Of a DNA stretch of 14,185 nucleotides, positions 6,524-14,040 are shown in pieces. The first letter of the stretch is position 1; each line of letters starts with the position of its first letter. Origin of the DNA: TMED23 sp964639965 (GTDB taxonomy: Bacteria; Pseudomonadota; Alphaproteobacteria; Rhodospirillales; UBA2165). The translations under genes were made by a program, and so were the position numbers. The stretch lies in NCBI GenBank assembly GCA_964639965.1, contig CAZXGI010000062.1, positions 1 through 14,185 of the forward strand, given 5' to 3'. The notes below the pieces were generated by a model, which was given only the letters and a program-made list of their open reading frames with translations, was not told the DNA's origin and did no database searches.

Positions 6524-7686
6524 AGAATTCCATCAAAAAATTTATATAGTTCAGGCTTATTTTCAATGCCGATCCCTGGTAATGATCCAAGTATAGCCAA
6601 CCCGCCTTCAACTTTAGTATCATTTGAAACACCACTAAAAGGACCACTACTTCCGGAAGCAACCTCATGCCCCCCTAAGCCGAGACCAGCAGCGGCATGA
6701 AGAGCTACCTGGTGGCCAGCATGTGGTATAAGGCTTTGCCGTGACCAACCGAATGCTTCAATATCTTCTATCATCCGTATATATTCTGTGAGACCGTAAG
6801 AAAGAACTATATCCATCTGCAATCTATCTGTATTAGCCCGAAGTCCGCCATAGTGCAGTAAATTCACGGTATCTATTCTTGAGAAAATATTTTCTCCTGT
6901 TGCAATCGGAGTGCTCATGAATCCTGCGCAATCACTTAGAGCCTGATAATCAAGCGGATTAACTGGTTCTTCTATCCACCGTAAACCAAGTTGGTCAATA
7001 TCATTTAGGAGTGATTTTTTACTATTGCTATGATATGCACAGTTGGCATCAACAGCTATTAGTCCCGGGTCGCCAGCTGCTTTTATGGCAGATTCAATCC
7101 TTGCCATATCTTTAGCAGGAGTTACACCACCAATTTTAATTTTGGACCAACCATAACCCATATCCATATTTTGTTTAATTTCCGTTGCCAGTTCTTTGAT
7201 ACTAGGATTATTAGATTTGTAATGTCCGCCGCTTGCATAAACCGCCGTTTGCCCTGAGGAAAATGTTTTTGCATCTACGCATCCGGCATCACGTTCTAAT
7301 AAAGCCCATAAAGGTAGTTCCTCCGATTTAGCGAGAGCATCCCAAAGGGCCGTTTCGACCACTCCAACGGCTCCGGACCTCTCTCCGTGACCTCCTTCTT
7401 TTTCATCGGCCATGAGTTTATTCCAGATATTTGAAATTATTTGAACACTTGTAGCGTCAGTATCGATATTGGTTATATTTCTTAATCGGGGCAAAAATCT
7501 CTCCCGCAGGATACCGCCATGGCCATAACGTCCGTATGATGAAAATCCAAGACCTTTGAAGCGTCCTCTATATGTTTCAATCTCAACAACAACCGCACTG
7601 GCTGTCATTTCATTAAAAGATATCTTGGCATTTTTTATATCACTGTTGAGAGAAACGGTTTGCTCTTGGGCCGAAATTATTCTCAT
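6520..7686 (-). CDS. tarD: Enolase-superfamily dehydratase, D(-)-tartrate dehydratase-like
   Basis: A 388-residue mandelate-racemase-subgroup protein. The N-terminal capping domain includes NEMTASAVVVEIE and YGRYGHGGILRERF; the barrel carries Lys182-x-Lys184 (SKIKIGG), the metal ligands Asp213 (AVDAN), Glu239 (WIEEP) and Glu265 (ATGEN), and His322 in IPHAGHQVALH. As I recall, the characterised Bradyrhizobium D-tartrate dehydratase (about 389 residues) uses the same residues at nearly the same numbers, and shares the C-terminal patterns GLGLGGxE and LPGIG. The family removes a proton next to a carboxylate and eliminates water, giving an oxo-acid (oxaloacetate from D-tartrate). D-tartrate is the best guess; related sugar acids are possible. 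The gene follows the VOC gene by 12 bases on the same strand. Confidence 0.85.
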   Translation of the reverse strand: MRIISAQEQTVSLNSDIKNAKISFNEMTASAVVVEIETYRGRFKGLGFSSYGRYGHGGILRERFLPRLRNITNIDTDATSVQIISNIWNKLMADEKEGGHGERSGAVGVVETALWDALAKSEELPLWALLERDAGCVDAKTFSSGQTAVYASGGHYKSNNPSIKELATEIKQNMDMGYGWSKIKIGGVTPAKDMARIESAIKAAGDPGLIAVDANCAYHSNSKKSLLNDIDQLGLRWIEEPVNPLDYQALSDCAGFMSTPIATGENIFSRIDTVNLLHYGGLRANTDRLQMDIVLSYGLTEYIRMIEDIEAFGWSRQSLIPHAGHQVALHAAAGLGLGGHEVASGSSGPFSGVSNDTKVEGGLAILGSLPGIGIENKPELYKFFDGIL

Positions 7687-7698
7687 TATGATATATAC

Positions 7699-8085
7699 TT
7701 AAAGGCGCCAATCGTGTTCGGAAACATCAAACACTACACCATTGACGTCTTTAAATTTAGATTCAGCATCTACGCCGGGATACGCCGGTAACTCCATGAA
7801 AAATTTTCCACCAGACGATTCAATTTTCTCAGCGACGGCCTCCTTATTTTCCACAACAAATCCGAAGTGATGTAATCCCGCCCACTTCTTATCATTAATC
7901 ATTCCGCCCTTTCCGTCAGGAAAATTGAGCAGGGTCAGATTCATCACACCATCGGAAAGACTAATAGCATTTCCGATAGGAGATTCAGCTTCCCCAACCC
8001 GTTCCATCTCAAAAACCCCTTCATAAAATTGCGCGGCTTTTTCTAGATCTGGAACTTGCATCGCTATATGACGTAATTTACCCAT
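7699..8085 (-). CDS. VOC (glyoxalase/bleomycin-resistance fold) family protein
   Basis: A 128-residue single-domain protein with two beta-alpha-beta-beta-beta modules: LRHIAMQVPDLEKAAQFYEG at residues 4-23 and LHHFGFVVENKEAVAEKI from 71, ending in FKDVNGVVFDVSEHDW. His6, His72 or His73 and an acidic residue (Asp120 or Glu123) could form a metal site; the Glu expected mid-protein in glyoxalase I is not evident. VOC proteins include glyoxalases, extradiol dioxygenases and methylmalonyl-CoA epimerases, so the reaction is open. The frame runs upstream to an ATG at 8124, but the ATG at 8085-8083 is preferred because AGGAGGAG-type sequence lies just before it and the conserved module begins there. 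It is first gene of a two-gene unit with the tartrate-dehydratase-like gene. Confidence 0.88.
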   Translation of the reverse strand: MGKLRHIAMQVPDLEKAAQFYEGVFEMERVGEAESPIGNAISLSDGVMNLTLLNFPDGKGGMINDKKWAGLHHFGFVVENKEAVAEKIESSGGKFFMELPAYPGVDAESKFKDVNGVVFDVSEHDWRL

Positions 8086-8090
8086 ATCTC

Positions 8091-8098
8091 TCCTCCTG
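8091..8098 (-). promoter_or_regulatory. Ribosome binding site deciding the VOC gene start
   Basis: On the minus strand CAGGAGGA (8098-8091) ends 5 bases before ATG 8085-8083. It is one of the best Shine-Dalgarno sequences in the window and rules against the longer frame starting at 8124. Confidence 0.85.
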
Positions 8099-8169
8099 TC
8101 TACCTGAAGTGAAATTATAATCAATCCTTCAACTCATTACCATCAGCAAATACCGCATAGTTTTATTGT

Positions 8170-8271
8170 ATGAGCCAAACAAATTATATTTCTATACTCG
8201 GAATTTTAATAACTCTAGGCTGCTTAATAATAACGGTTGTATATATTTTTGTTTTTTTTAATGGATATTAA
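8170..8271 (+). CDS. Possible 33-residue single-pass membrane miniprotein (doubtful)
   Basis: ATG 8170 to TAA 8269-8271 encodes a short polar start (MSQTNY) followed by a continuous hydrophobic stretch of about 24 residues and a short NGY tail, the layout of a small single-pass membrane protein. No Shine-Dalgarno sequence precedes the ATG, and AT-rich intergenic DNA readily yields hydrophobic frames by chance, so this is weak. I recognise no family. It would sit just upstream of the operator-like repeat of the hydroxylase operon. Confidence 0.22.
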   Translation: MSQTNYISILGILITLGCLIITVVYIFVFFNGY

Positions 8272-8276
8272 ACGGC

Positions 8277-8299
8277 ACATTAAATCTTTAAATTAATGT
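8277..8299. promoter_or_regulatory. Inverted repeat upstream of the molybdenum hydroxylase operon, candidate operator
   Basis: ACATTAA (8277-8283) and TTAATGT (8293-8299) are perfect 7-bp inverted arms separated by 9 bases, about 80 bases before the first hydroxylase gene. Centre-to-centre spacing is near 1.5 helical turns. CATTAAA at 8278-8284 is followed by a similar CATTAAAC just after the repeat, suggesting a cluster of half-sites. AT-richness raises the chance of coincidence. Confidence 0.35.
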
Positions 8300-8376
8300 C
8301 ATTAAACTATAGATATAAGGATAACCGGGCAAAATAGATCAAGACATTGAGGGCCTATTGATAGGTAGCAAAGACA

Positions 8377-9228
8377 ATGAAATCACCAAGGTTTGAATAC
8401 TTACGCGTTGAAAGTCTTGATCAAGTTCATTCGGCTTTAGCCGAATTTGGAGACGATGCCATAATATTAGCCGGCGGGCAAAGTCTAGTACCAATATTAA
8501 ATATGCGTCTATCACAACCAAAGGTTGTAATTGATATAAACCTAATTACCGAACTGAGTGGGATCGAACTCAAGGGTCAATTACTAAGAATAGGAGCAAC
8601 GACCCGACACGTAGAACTAACCAACAATCCATTAATAAATGAAAATCTCCCATTAATTTCCTGCGCGATTAAACAGGTCGCGCATAGAGGGGTTCGGAAC
8701 CGTGGCACGTTTGGGGGTAGTTTATCGCATGCAGATCCAGCCGCAGAGATGCCGGCTTGCTCTATTGCTCTCGATGCCACCATAATTCTGGAATCTTGCG
8801 ACGGTGAAAGACGTGTAAAGTCGGGTGATTTTTTTCTGGGGGTTATGGCTACAGATAAGCAACCTAATGAAATATTGAAGGCTGTTGAATTTCCTGTTCA
8901 GAAAGCCAATGATCTGTGGGCTTTTCACGAATTAAGCCTTCGTCACGGCGACTTTGCATTAGTCGGCGTAGTCACAACGGCGCAAAGTAGCCCAAAGGGT
9001 GTTAGCAACTTAAAACTGGTGGTATTTGGTTGTGAGGAAAGGCCCCGTGTTGTGGAAATTTCTTCCCAAATGGTAAGTTCGGGGCCAAACCCAGATGAGA
9101 TCGCGGACCAAGTTGTTCAACAACTCAATCCGATGACTGATCTTTCTGGCGACCCGAAAACAAAGCGGATCCAGGCTCGTTCATTGATAAAACGAAGCTT
9201 ATTGGATATTTTTGAAGGGACAAGTTAA
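8377..9228 (+). CDS. Molybdenum hydroxylase FAD-binding (medium) subunit, CoxM/XdhB-like
   Basis: A 283-residue flavoprotein subunit of a xanthine-oxidase-family molybdenum hydroxylase. It takes electrons from the 2Fe-2S subunit to FAD and on to the final acceptor. Two FAD-binding signatures of the family are clear: AGGQSLVPILNMRL at residues 32-45 and RNRGTFGGSLSHADPAAEMP at 107-126. Length is typical for a free-standing medium subunit. ATG 8377 matches the conserved beginning (MKSPRFEYLR). The stop shares one base with the next start (TAATG at 9226-9230), so translation is coupled. Gene order medium-small-large is the cox-type arrangement; the large subunit shows that the substrate is not necessarily CO. 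Confidence 0.94.
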   Translation: MKSPRFEYLRVESLDQVHSALAEFGDDAIILAGGQSLVPILNMRLSQPKVVIDINLITELSGIELKGQLLRIGATTRHVELTNNPLINENLPLISCAIKQVAHRGVRNRGTFGGSLSHADPAAEMPACSIALDATIILESCDGERRVKSGDFFLGVMATDKQPNEILKAVEFPVQKANDLWAFHELSLRHGDFALVGVVTTAQSSPKGVSNLKLVVFGCEERPRVVEISSQMVSSGPNPDEIADQVVQQLNPMTDLSGDPKTKRIQARSLIKRSLLDIFEGTS

Positions 9229-9719
9229 TGTCTCATTTAATTCCTGTAAAATTAACCGTTAACGGTGATGTAATTGAAAAATTAGTGGAGCCAAATCAAC
9301 ACTTAACTGATTTTTTGCGGACGGAATTAGGGCTAACAGGCAGTCATCTAGGATGTGAACATGGTGTTTGTGGGGCATGTTCAGTACGCGTAAATGGCCT
9401 AGTTATTCGTGGTTGTTTGATGTTCGCCTCTCAAATAGATGGAGCCATAATTGACACAATAGAAGGCGTCGTTGAATCCGGTGAAGCAGAACGATTAATT
9501 GAAGTTTTTGTGGAGCGAAATGCTTTACAATGCGGATTTTGTACGCCCGGTATAGTATTAACTGCTATAGAAATCTTAAATGAAAATAAAAGTCTAAGCC
9601 GTAGCAAAATACGTGAGGAACTCTCCGGAAATATCTGCCGATGTACTGGTTATCAAGCAATTATTGATGCCGTTGAAAGCATTTTTTTCGAAAGGAGCGA
9701 AGGGGGTATAATAAAATGA
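9228..9719 (+). CDS. Molybdenum hydroxylase [2Fe-2S] (small) subunit, CoxS/XdhC-like
   Basis: A 163-residue iron-sulfur subunit. The N-terminal plant-ferredoxin-like domain binds one [2Fe-2S] cluster through Cys43, Cys48, Cys51 and Cys63 (GCEHGVCGACSVRVNG then RGC). The C-terminal helical domain binds the second through Cys102, Cys105, Cys137 and Cys139 (QCGFCTPG and CRCTGYQAI). All eight ligands are present and length is normal. It passes electrons from the molybdenum centre to FAD. The gene starts inside the stop of the FAD subunit gene and ends in a four-base ATGA overlap with the large subunit gene. Confidence 0.96.
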   Translation: MSHLIPVKLTVNGDVIEKLVEPNQHLTDFLRTELGLTGSHLGCEHGVCGACSVRVNGLVIRGCLMFASQIDGAIIDTIEGVVESGEAERLIEVFVERNALQCGFCTPGIVLTAIEILNENKSLSRSKIREELSGNICRCTGYQAIIDAVESIFFERSEGGIIK

Positions 9720-12091
9720 ATTCGTCGGATCAAGTAATTGGAGCTCCATTAGCCCGTCCTGCCGGATTTCGTCTCGCCGCGGGTAGAGGTACTTTTACTG
9801 ATGATGTTTTTCTGCCACGCATGGCACATATAGCTTTCGTGCGATCACCTTACGCGCATGCTTTAATAAAATCCATTGATACCACTAAAGCAAAGAAAGT
9901 TAAAGGTGTAGTGCGGGTAATTACGGGCACTGATATATCAAAAATATGTAAACCTTTCATAGCTAAAATTGACTTCCTACCAAATATGATATCCCCCCCA
10001 CAACATGCCTTAGCGTTAAAGGAAACTGCGTGGCAGGGTGAGGCCGTTTGCGGTATAATCGCGGAAACACGTGCATTGGCAGAAGAAGCTGCCGAGTTGA
10101 TCGTAATTGATTGGGAAGAACTGCCCGCAGTCGTTGATCCCATGGATGCTTTAAACAATGAAATGCCGATCGTTCATTCAGCGCTTGAGACTAATCTCGC
10201 ATTGGAAATGCCAATTGAAGAAGGAAACGTAGAAACAGCCTTTTCTGAAGCTGATATTGTTGTAGAACACACATTTGAATTTGGACGTCAGGCCGGTGTT
10301 GCTCTTGAAGCCCGCTCCGTACTTGCAAGTTTTGAACCCACGAACCGTCAACTTACCGTGTATCAATCACATCAGACGCCTTATCAAATGCAAAATGTAT
10401 ATGCTCATCACCTAGGTTTGGACGAAAACAAAGTTCATGTCATAGCAAAAGACGTGGGCGGAGCTTTTGGCATTAAACTGCATGCTTACCCGGACGAGAT
10501 GGCGGCAGTTGTTGCAAGTGTAATATTAGGGCGTCCGGTGAAGTACACAGCCGATCGTCAAGAGTCTTTTCTTTCCGACATTCATTCCCGAGAAATGAAG
10601 GCCCATGGTCGCCTCGCTCTTGACCAAAACGGGCTAATACGAGGAATTGATGTTGACATTTTATCGGCGATTGGTGCTTATTCTATTTATCCTCGAACCA
10701 GTGTTGGGGACGGTATTCAAGCTGTCCAGTTTACCGGCGCTCCTTATCGACTGCCAGCTTTCAAAGGAAGAGTGAGAGTTGTTTATCAAAACAAAACACC
10801 CTGTGGCGCTTATAGGGCAGTAGGGCAACCCATAGGTTGCACTATTATCGAACAACTTATGGATATTGCTGCTGCAAAAGTGGGTATAGATCCAGCCGAA
10901 ATAAGACGGCTGAACCATTTGAAGTCAAAAAACATGCCGCTGAAGTCTGCTAGTGGTCTTGAATTTGAGAATATTTCACTAGATGAAGGTCTTAAAACTA
11001 TATTGTCCGAAATGGATTATGAAGTCTTGCGCAAAGAACAAAAGGAAAAACGTCAAAATGGTATTTTTCGAGGCATTGGACTAGCTACATTTGTCGAGCA
11101 AACAGCTGTAGGTGCGGGTCTTTATGGCCCTGCCGGAATAAACGTTAGTGCTCAAGAGGGCTGCTCTTTAAGGCTCGATCCATCTGGATCAGTGCACTGC
11201 ACAACCAGCACTACTGATCAGGGACAGGGGACATTAACGGGAATCCAGCAAATAATCTCGGCGAACCTTGGGGTGAGGTTTGATTCTATTTCTGTCGAAG
11301 CTGGTGATGGCCGCACAACACCTTATGGTGGCGGCTCCTGGGCATCCCGCGGGTTAGCCATAGGAGGCGAAGCCGCACGCCTGGCTTCAATTGATTTGCG
11401 CGAGAAAATATTAAAGGCTGCTGCTGGAATTACGCAGGAAATCCCCGAAAATCTATCTCTAATTAACGGAAAAGTTTTTCGTGATTCTAGATTTATTATG
11501 GAGCTTAGAGAATTATCACACACCCTGCATTTTAGACAAGATACCCTGCCATCGGATCTGGATTTTGAAATGAATGTTACTCGTCATTTTGTTCCACGTT
11601 CATTCCCCTATTTTATGGCCAACGGCATACAGGGGAGCTATCTTGAAGTTGATATTGGTACAGGAAAAATTACATTGTTAAATCATTGGGTAGTGGAAGA
11701 CTGTGGTAAAATTGTAAACCCCCTATTGGTAGATGAACAACTTCGTGGTGGCATAGTGCAGGGAATTGGTGCAGTCTTATTTGAGGAGTGCAGGTATAAT
11801 AATGCAGGTCAACTTCTAACAGCTTCGTTTGCTGACTATGCATTACCACTCGCTTCTGAGATGCCGGATATACATGTTGCTCACATTGAAAATGCAGCAT
11901 TAGGTACTGGGCTTGGTTCCAAGGGGGCGGGAGAGGCAGGAACTCTTGGAGCACCAGCCGCTATTTGGTGTGCTTTGAATGACGCCTTGCGACCAATGGG
12001 CGTACAAATGTCTAAACAACCTTTTACGCCGGCTCAAATTGTTCAAACATTAAATTCAAAAGATAAGTTGTTAAAACCAAGGAAATTATAA
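9716..12091 (+). CDS. Molybdenum hydroxylase molybdopterin-binding catalytic (large) subunit, xanthine dehydrogenase/CoxL-like
   Basis: A 791-residue catalytic subunit holding molybdopterin cytosine dinucleotide or a similar Mo cofactor. Family blocks run in order: GRGTFTDDVFLP near residue 23, QSHQTPYQMQ near 218, VGGAFGIK at 247-254, TPCGAYRAVGQP at 361-372, and KGAGEAGTLGAPAA near the C-terminus, where Glu740 is the catalytic base. The active-site loop at 364-372 is GAYRAVGQP; it lacks the VAYxCSFR signature of true (form I) CO dehydrogenase and differs from the AYRGAGR of form II, so CO oxidation is unlikely. These enzymes hydroxylate aldehydes, purines, nicotinate, quinolines and other N-heterocycles with water-derived oxygen. 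ATGA overlap with the small-subunit gene sets the start. No MoCo chaperone or insertion gene is nearby. Confidence 0.93.
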   Translation: MNSSDQVIGAPLARPAGFRLAAGRGTFTDDVFLPRMAHIAFVRSPYAHALIKSIDTTKAKKVKGVVRVITGTDISKICKPFIAKIDFLPNMISPPQHALALKETAWQGEAVCGIIAETRALAEEAAELIVIDWEELPAVVDPMDALNNEMPIVHSALETNLALEMPIEEGNVETAFSEADIVVEHTFEFGRQAGVALEARSVLASFEPTNRQLTVYQSHQTPYQMQNVYAHHLGLDENKVHVIAKDVGGAFGIKLHAYPDEMAAVVASVILGRPVKYTADRQESFLSDIHSREMKAHGRLALDQNGLIRGIDVDILSAIGAYSIYPRTSVGDGIQAVQFTGAPYRLPAFKGRVRVVYQNKTPCGAYRAVGQPIGCTIIEQLMDIAAAKVGIDPAEIRRLNHLKSKNMPLKSASGLEFENISLDEGLKTILSEMDYEVLRKEQKEKRQNGIFRGIGLATFVEQTAVGAGLYGPAGINVSAQEGCSLRLDPSGSVHCTTSTTDQGQGTLTGIQQIISANLGVRFDSISVEAGDGRTTPYGGGSWASRGLAIGGEAARLASIDLREKILKAAAGITQEIPENLSLINGKVFRDSRFIMELRELSHTLHFRQDTLPSDLDFEMNVTRHFVPRSFPYFMANGIQGSYLEVDIGTGKITLLNHWVVEDCGKIVNPLLVDEQLRGGIVQGIGAVLFEECRYNNAGQLLTASFADYALPLASEMPDIHVAHIENAALGTGLGSKGAGEAGTLGAPAAIWCALNDALRPMGVQMSKQPFTPAQIVQTLNSKDKLLKPRKL

Positions 12092-12103
12092 TACCATTTC
12101 GGT

Positions 12104-12109
12104 AAAGGA
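12104..12109 (+). promoter_or_regulatory. Ribosome binding site supporting a TTG start for the hydrolase gene
   Basis: AAAGGA at 12104-12109 lies 8 bases before TTG 12118. No in-frame ATG occurs before codon 53, well inside the conserved region, so this pair decides an unusual TTG start. Confidence 0.65.
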
Positions 12110-12117
12110 AAATAGAA

Positions 12118-12981
12118 TTGGTCTATCTCAATTATTCACAGACGGAACTGGATGCTCAATACAATCAAGCAACCCTCGTCCCGGATATCTCGAAATACCT
12201 TAAGTATTGGAATGAGGCAGGAGATGCCGCAAGACGGTCTCTCAATTTTGAAAAAGATATCGCTTATGGTGATATGGGTGTTGAGCTTCTTGACATTTTT
12301 CGAGCCGATAGTCCTTCCGCGCCGATTCACATTCATATTCATGGCGGTGCATGGAGGCAATTAAGCAAGGAACATGCGCATTATCCGGCTCCCTATTTTG
12401 TATCTGCAGGAGCAATATTTATTGCTCTAAATTTCGGTTTAGCTCCTGAGTTCTCTCTTAACGAGATTGTCGATCAGGTGCGTCGAGCCGTCAATTGGGT
12501 TTGGAAAAATGCTGATTCGTTTGGTGGAAATAAAGAAAAGATATTTTTATCTGGCATTTCTTCTGGAGCACATTTAGCTGCATGTGTGCTTTCGGGAGGG
12601 TGGCATGAAAATTATAAATTACCGGAAAACGTTGTAAAAGGAGCTGTTTTGGCAAGCGGCCCCTATGATCTTGAACCTGTACGTTTAAGCGCAAGGAACG
12701 ATTATTTAAAGCTTAGCCAAATTGATGCTGATCGAAATAATTCTTTGAAACATATCCCAAAACAAGGCCCTGCCATAATAGTATGTTGGGGTGAAGGAGA
12801 ACTCGAGGAATTTCAGCGACAGGGCCAAGCGTACGCTTCCGCGTGGAAATCTGCTGGTAATTCGTGTCAATCGATAATACTGAAAGGTCTTAACCATTTC
12901 GATGTTGCAAATGAATTTGGCCGTGGGGACAGTGAGTTAATCCAAGGTGCATTAAAGCAAATGGCTTTAGTAGCCTACTAG
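12118..12981 (+). CDS. Alpha/beta hydrolase, arylformamidase (kynurenine formamidase)-like
   Basis: A 287-residue cytoplasmic serine hydrolase of the HSL/arylformamidase group. The N-terminus (LDAQYNQATLVPDISKYLKYW) resembles the opening of bacterial arylformamidase-like proteins. The oxyanion-hole motif is HGGAW at residues 75-79; the nucleophile elbow is GISSG at 146-150 with Ser148; His260 (LNHFD) is the likely catalytic base, with an acidic residue near 226-231. Relatives hydrolyse N-formylkynurenine, N-acylanthranilates or small esters; which bond is cut here is unknown. It starts at TTG, 26 bases after the hydroxylase large subunit, so it is probably the fourth gene of that operon. An amide-cleaving enzyme fits a pathway that opens N-heterocycles, but this is inference. 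Confidence 0.88.
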   Translation: MVYLNYSQTELDAQYNQATLVPDISKYLKYWNEAGDAARRSLNFEKDIAYGDMGVELLDIFRADSPSAPIHIHIHGGAWRQLSKEHAHYPAPYFVSAGAIFIALNFGLAPEFSLNEIVDQVRRAVNWVWKNADSFGGNKEKIFLSGISSGAHLAACVLSGGWHENYKLPENVVKGAVLASGPYDLEPVRLSARNDYLKLSQIDADRNNSLKHIPKQGPAIIVCWGEGELEEFQRQGQAYASAWKSAGNSCQSIILKGLNHFDVANEFGRGDSELIQGALKQMALVAY

Positions 12982-13062
12982 GATCCTCGTGCTTCCATTA
13001 GAAAATCAATAACTCCTTGCAACCGTTCCTTTGTCTATTTAGGACACTGTTAAAATTCTGGT

Positions 13063-14040
13063 TTAGCTTTTCTTGGGCATAAGATCTAAATGTTTGAGAA
13101 GTTCGATGAACGTAGATAATTTTTCACGCTTATAAGACTCAATATCCATTTTCTCGAAATCATAAAAACCCTTCCCGTGGTTCATTCCCAAGTGCCCTCT
13201 TTTCATCTTTTCTTCGATGATTTTAGGAGCTTTAAAACGTTTGTCGATATTCTCAGATAGATATGCATTTGCATAATGTAAAATATCCAGCCCCCCCCAA
13301 TCGATAAATTCAATTGGCCCCATGGTAGCGTAACGAATACCGAAGCCGACCCTAACAGCCCGGTCAATATCTTCTGCAGAAGCAACCCCTTCCTCAACCA
13401 TTCGGGCAGCTTCGCTCATGATTAGGGATTGAAAGCGGGGAATAATATATCCGGGAGATGCTTTGCATGTCACAGCTAATTTTCCAATTGATTCAAGAAG
13501 AACTAGAAATTTATTAAGGTGATTTTGATCTGTTTTCTCGCTGGGACTAACTTCAACCAGTGGTATCAAATATGCTGGATTTAGAAAGTGAGCATTTAAG
13601 AAGTTTTCAGGCCTTGAGCTGTATTCCATCAGTTGAGTGACGAGCATGGTGGATGTTGTGGAGGCTATAATTGTCCGGTCTGATGCTAATATGCTAGCTC
13701 GTTTTATTGCATCTTTTTTTGCTTCAAGAACTTCGGGCACACCTTCGAAAATATAATCAGCACTTTCCAGTACGTATTCGGCTTCGACCAGAGAGACCCC
13801 TTTTATTTTATCAATGATAGGTTCAATATCTGAAGCGCTTATCACATCTAAAGATGCCAAAAATTCGAGATTTTCTTTAATTTCAGCTTTTGCCTCTCTT
13901 ATAAGGTTTCGAGATTCTTGTTCATTACGTTCTTTGAAGTCTACGATTGTTACATCATGACCGGCAAAGGCAAATACCTGAGCGATACCCCGCCCCATAC
14001 GACCCGCTCCCAAAGCGACAATGTTAGGTGCGTTTGCCAT
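13063..14040 (-). CDS. 3-hydroxyacyl-CoA dehydrogenase-like NAD-dependent dehydrogenase
   Basis: A 325-residue cytoplasmic dehydrogenase. The Rossmann domain opens with ALGAGRMGRGIAQVFA (Gly11, Gly13, Gly16), followed by Asp34 at the end of the second strand, which favours NAD over NADP. The catalytic block NAHFLNPAYLIPLVEV supplies His151 and Glu163. The C-terminal helical domain includes VGFGIRYATMGPIEFIDWGG and GKGFYDFE. The usual Asn of the VNR motif in this domain is replaced: here GYIIPRFQ with Pro201. This resembles an alphaproteobacterial side branch, so a hydroxyacid or non-standard CoA ester may be the substrate. The start ATG shares one base with the stop of the upstream opine-dehydrogenase-type gene. 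A run of eight G on the coding strand (13291-13298) does not break the frame. Confidence 0.9.
   Translation of the reverse strand: MANAPNIVALGAGRMGRGIAQVFAFAGHDVTIVDFKERNEQESRNLIREAKAEIKENLEFLASLDVISASDIEPIIDKIKGVSLVEAEYVLESADYIFEGVPEVLEAKKDAIKRASILASDRTIIASTTSTMLVTQLMEYSSRPENFLNAHFLNPAYLIPLVEVSPSEKTDQNHLNKFLVLLESIGKLAVTCKASPGYIIPRFQSLIMSEAARMVEEGVASAEDIDRAVRVGFGIRYATMGPIEFIDWGGLDILHYANAYLSENIDKRFKAPKIIEEKMKRGHLGMNHGKGFYDFEKMDIESYKREKLSTFIELLKHLDLMPKKS

Larger units (their letters stand above)
8086..8376. promoter_or_regulatory. Divergent intergenic region between the VOC gene and the molybdenum hydroxylase operon
   Basis: About 290 very AT-rich bases. It should hold promoters for the leftward VOC-tarD unit and the rightward hydroxylase operon. 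I see an inverted repeat at 8277-8299 and a possible 33-codon hydrophobic reading frame at 8170-8271. No clear -10/-35 pair was identified. Confidence 0.6.

Noticed and set aside
7699..8124. Longer VOC protein starting at 8124
   Set aside because: The extra 13 residues are not family-like, and an excellent RBS lies just before the ATG at 8085.
9850..10158. Long antisense reading frames inside the molybdenum hydroxylase and other genes
   Set aside because: They lie opposite well-conserved coding sequence, have no RBS or family features, and are shadows of the real genes.
9716..12091. True aerobic carbon monoxide dehydrogenase (CoxL)
   Set aside because: The catalytic loop reads GAYRAVGQP, lacking the VAYxCSFR motif of form I CO dehydrogenase, and no cox accessory genes are present.
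13291..13298. Possible frameshift at a run of eight C (G on the coding strand)
   Set aside because: The reading frame continues correctly on both sides (DWGGLDIL) through the conserved C-terminal domain.
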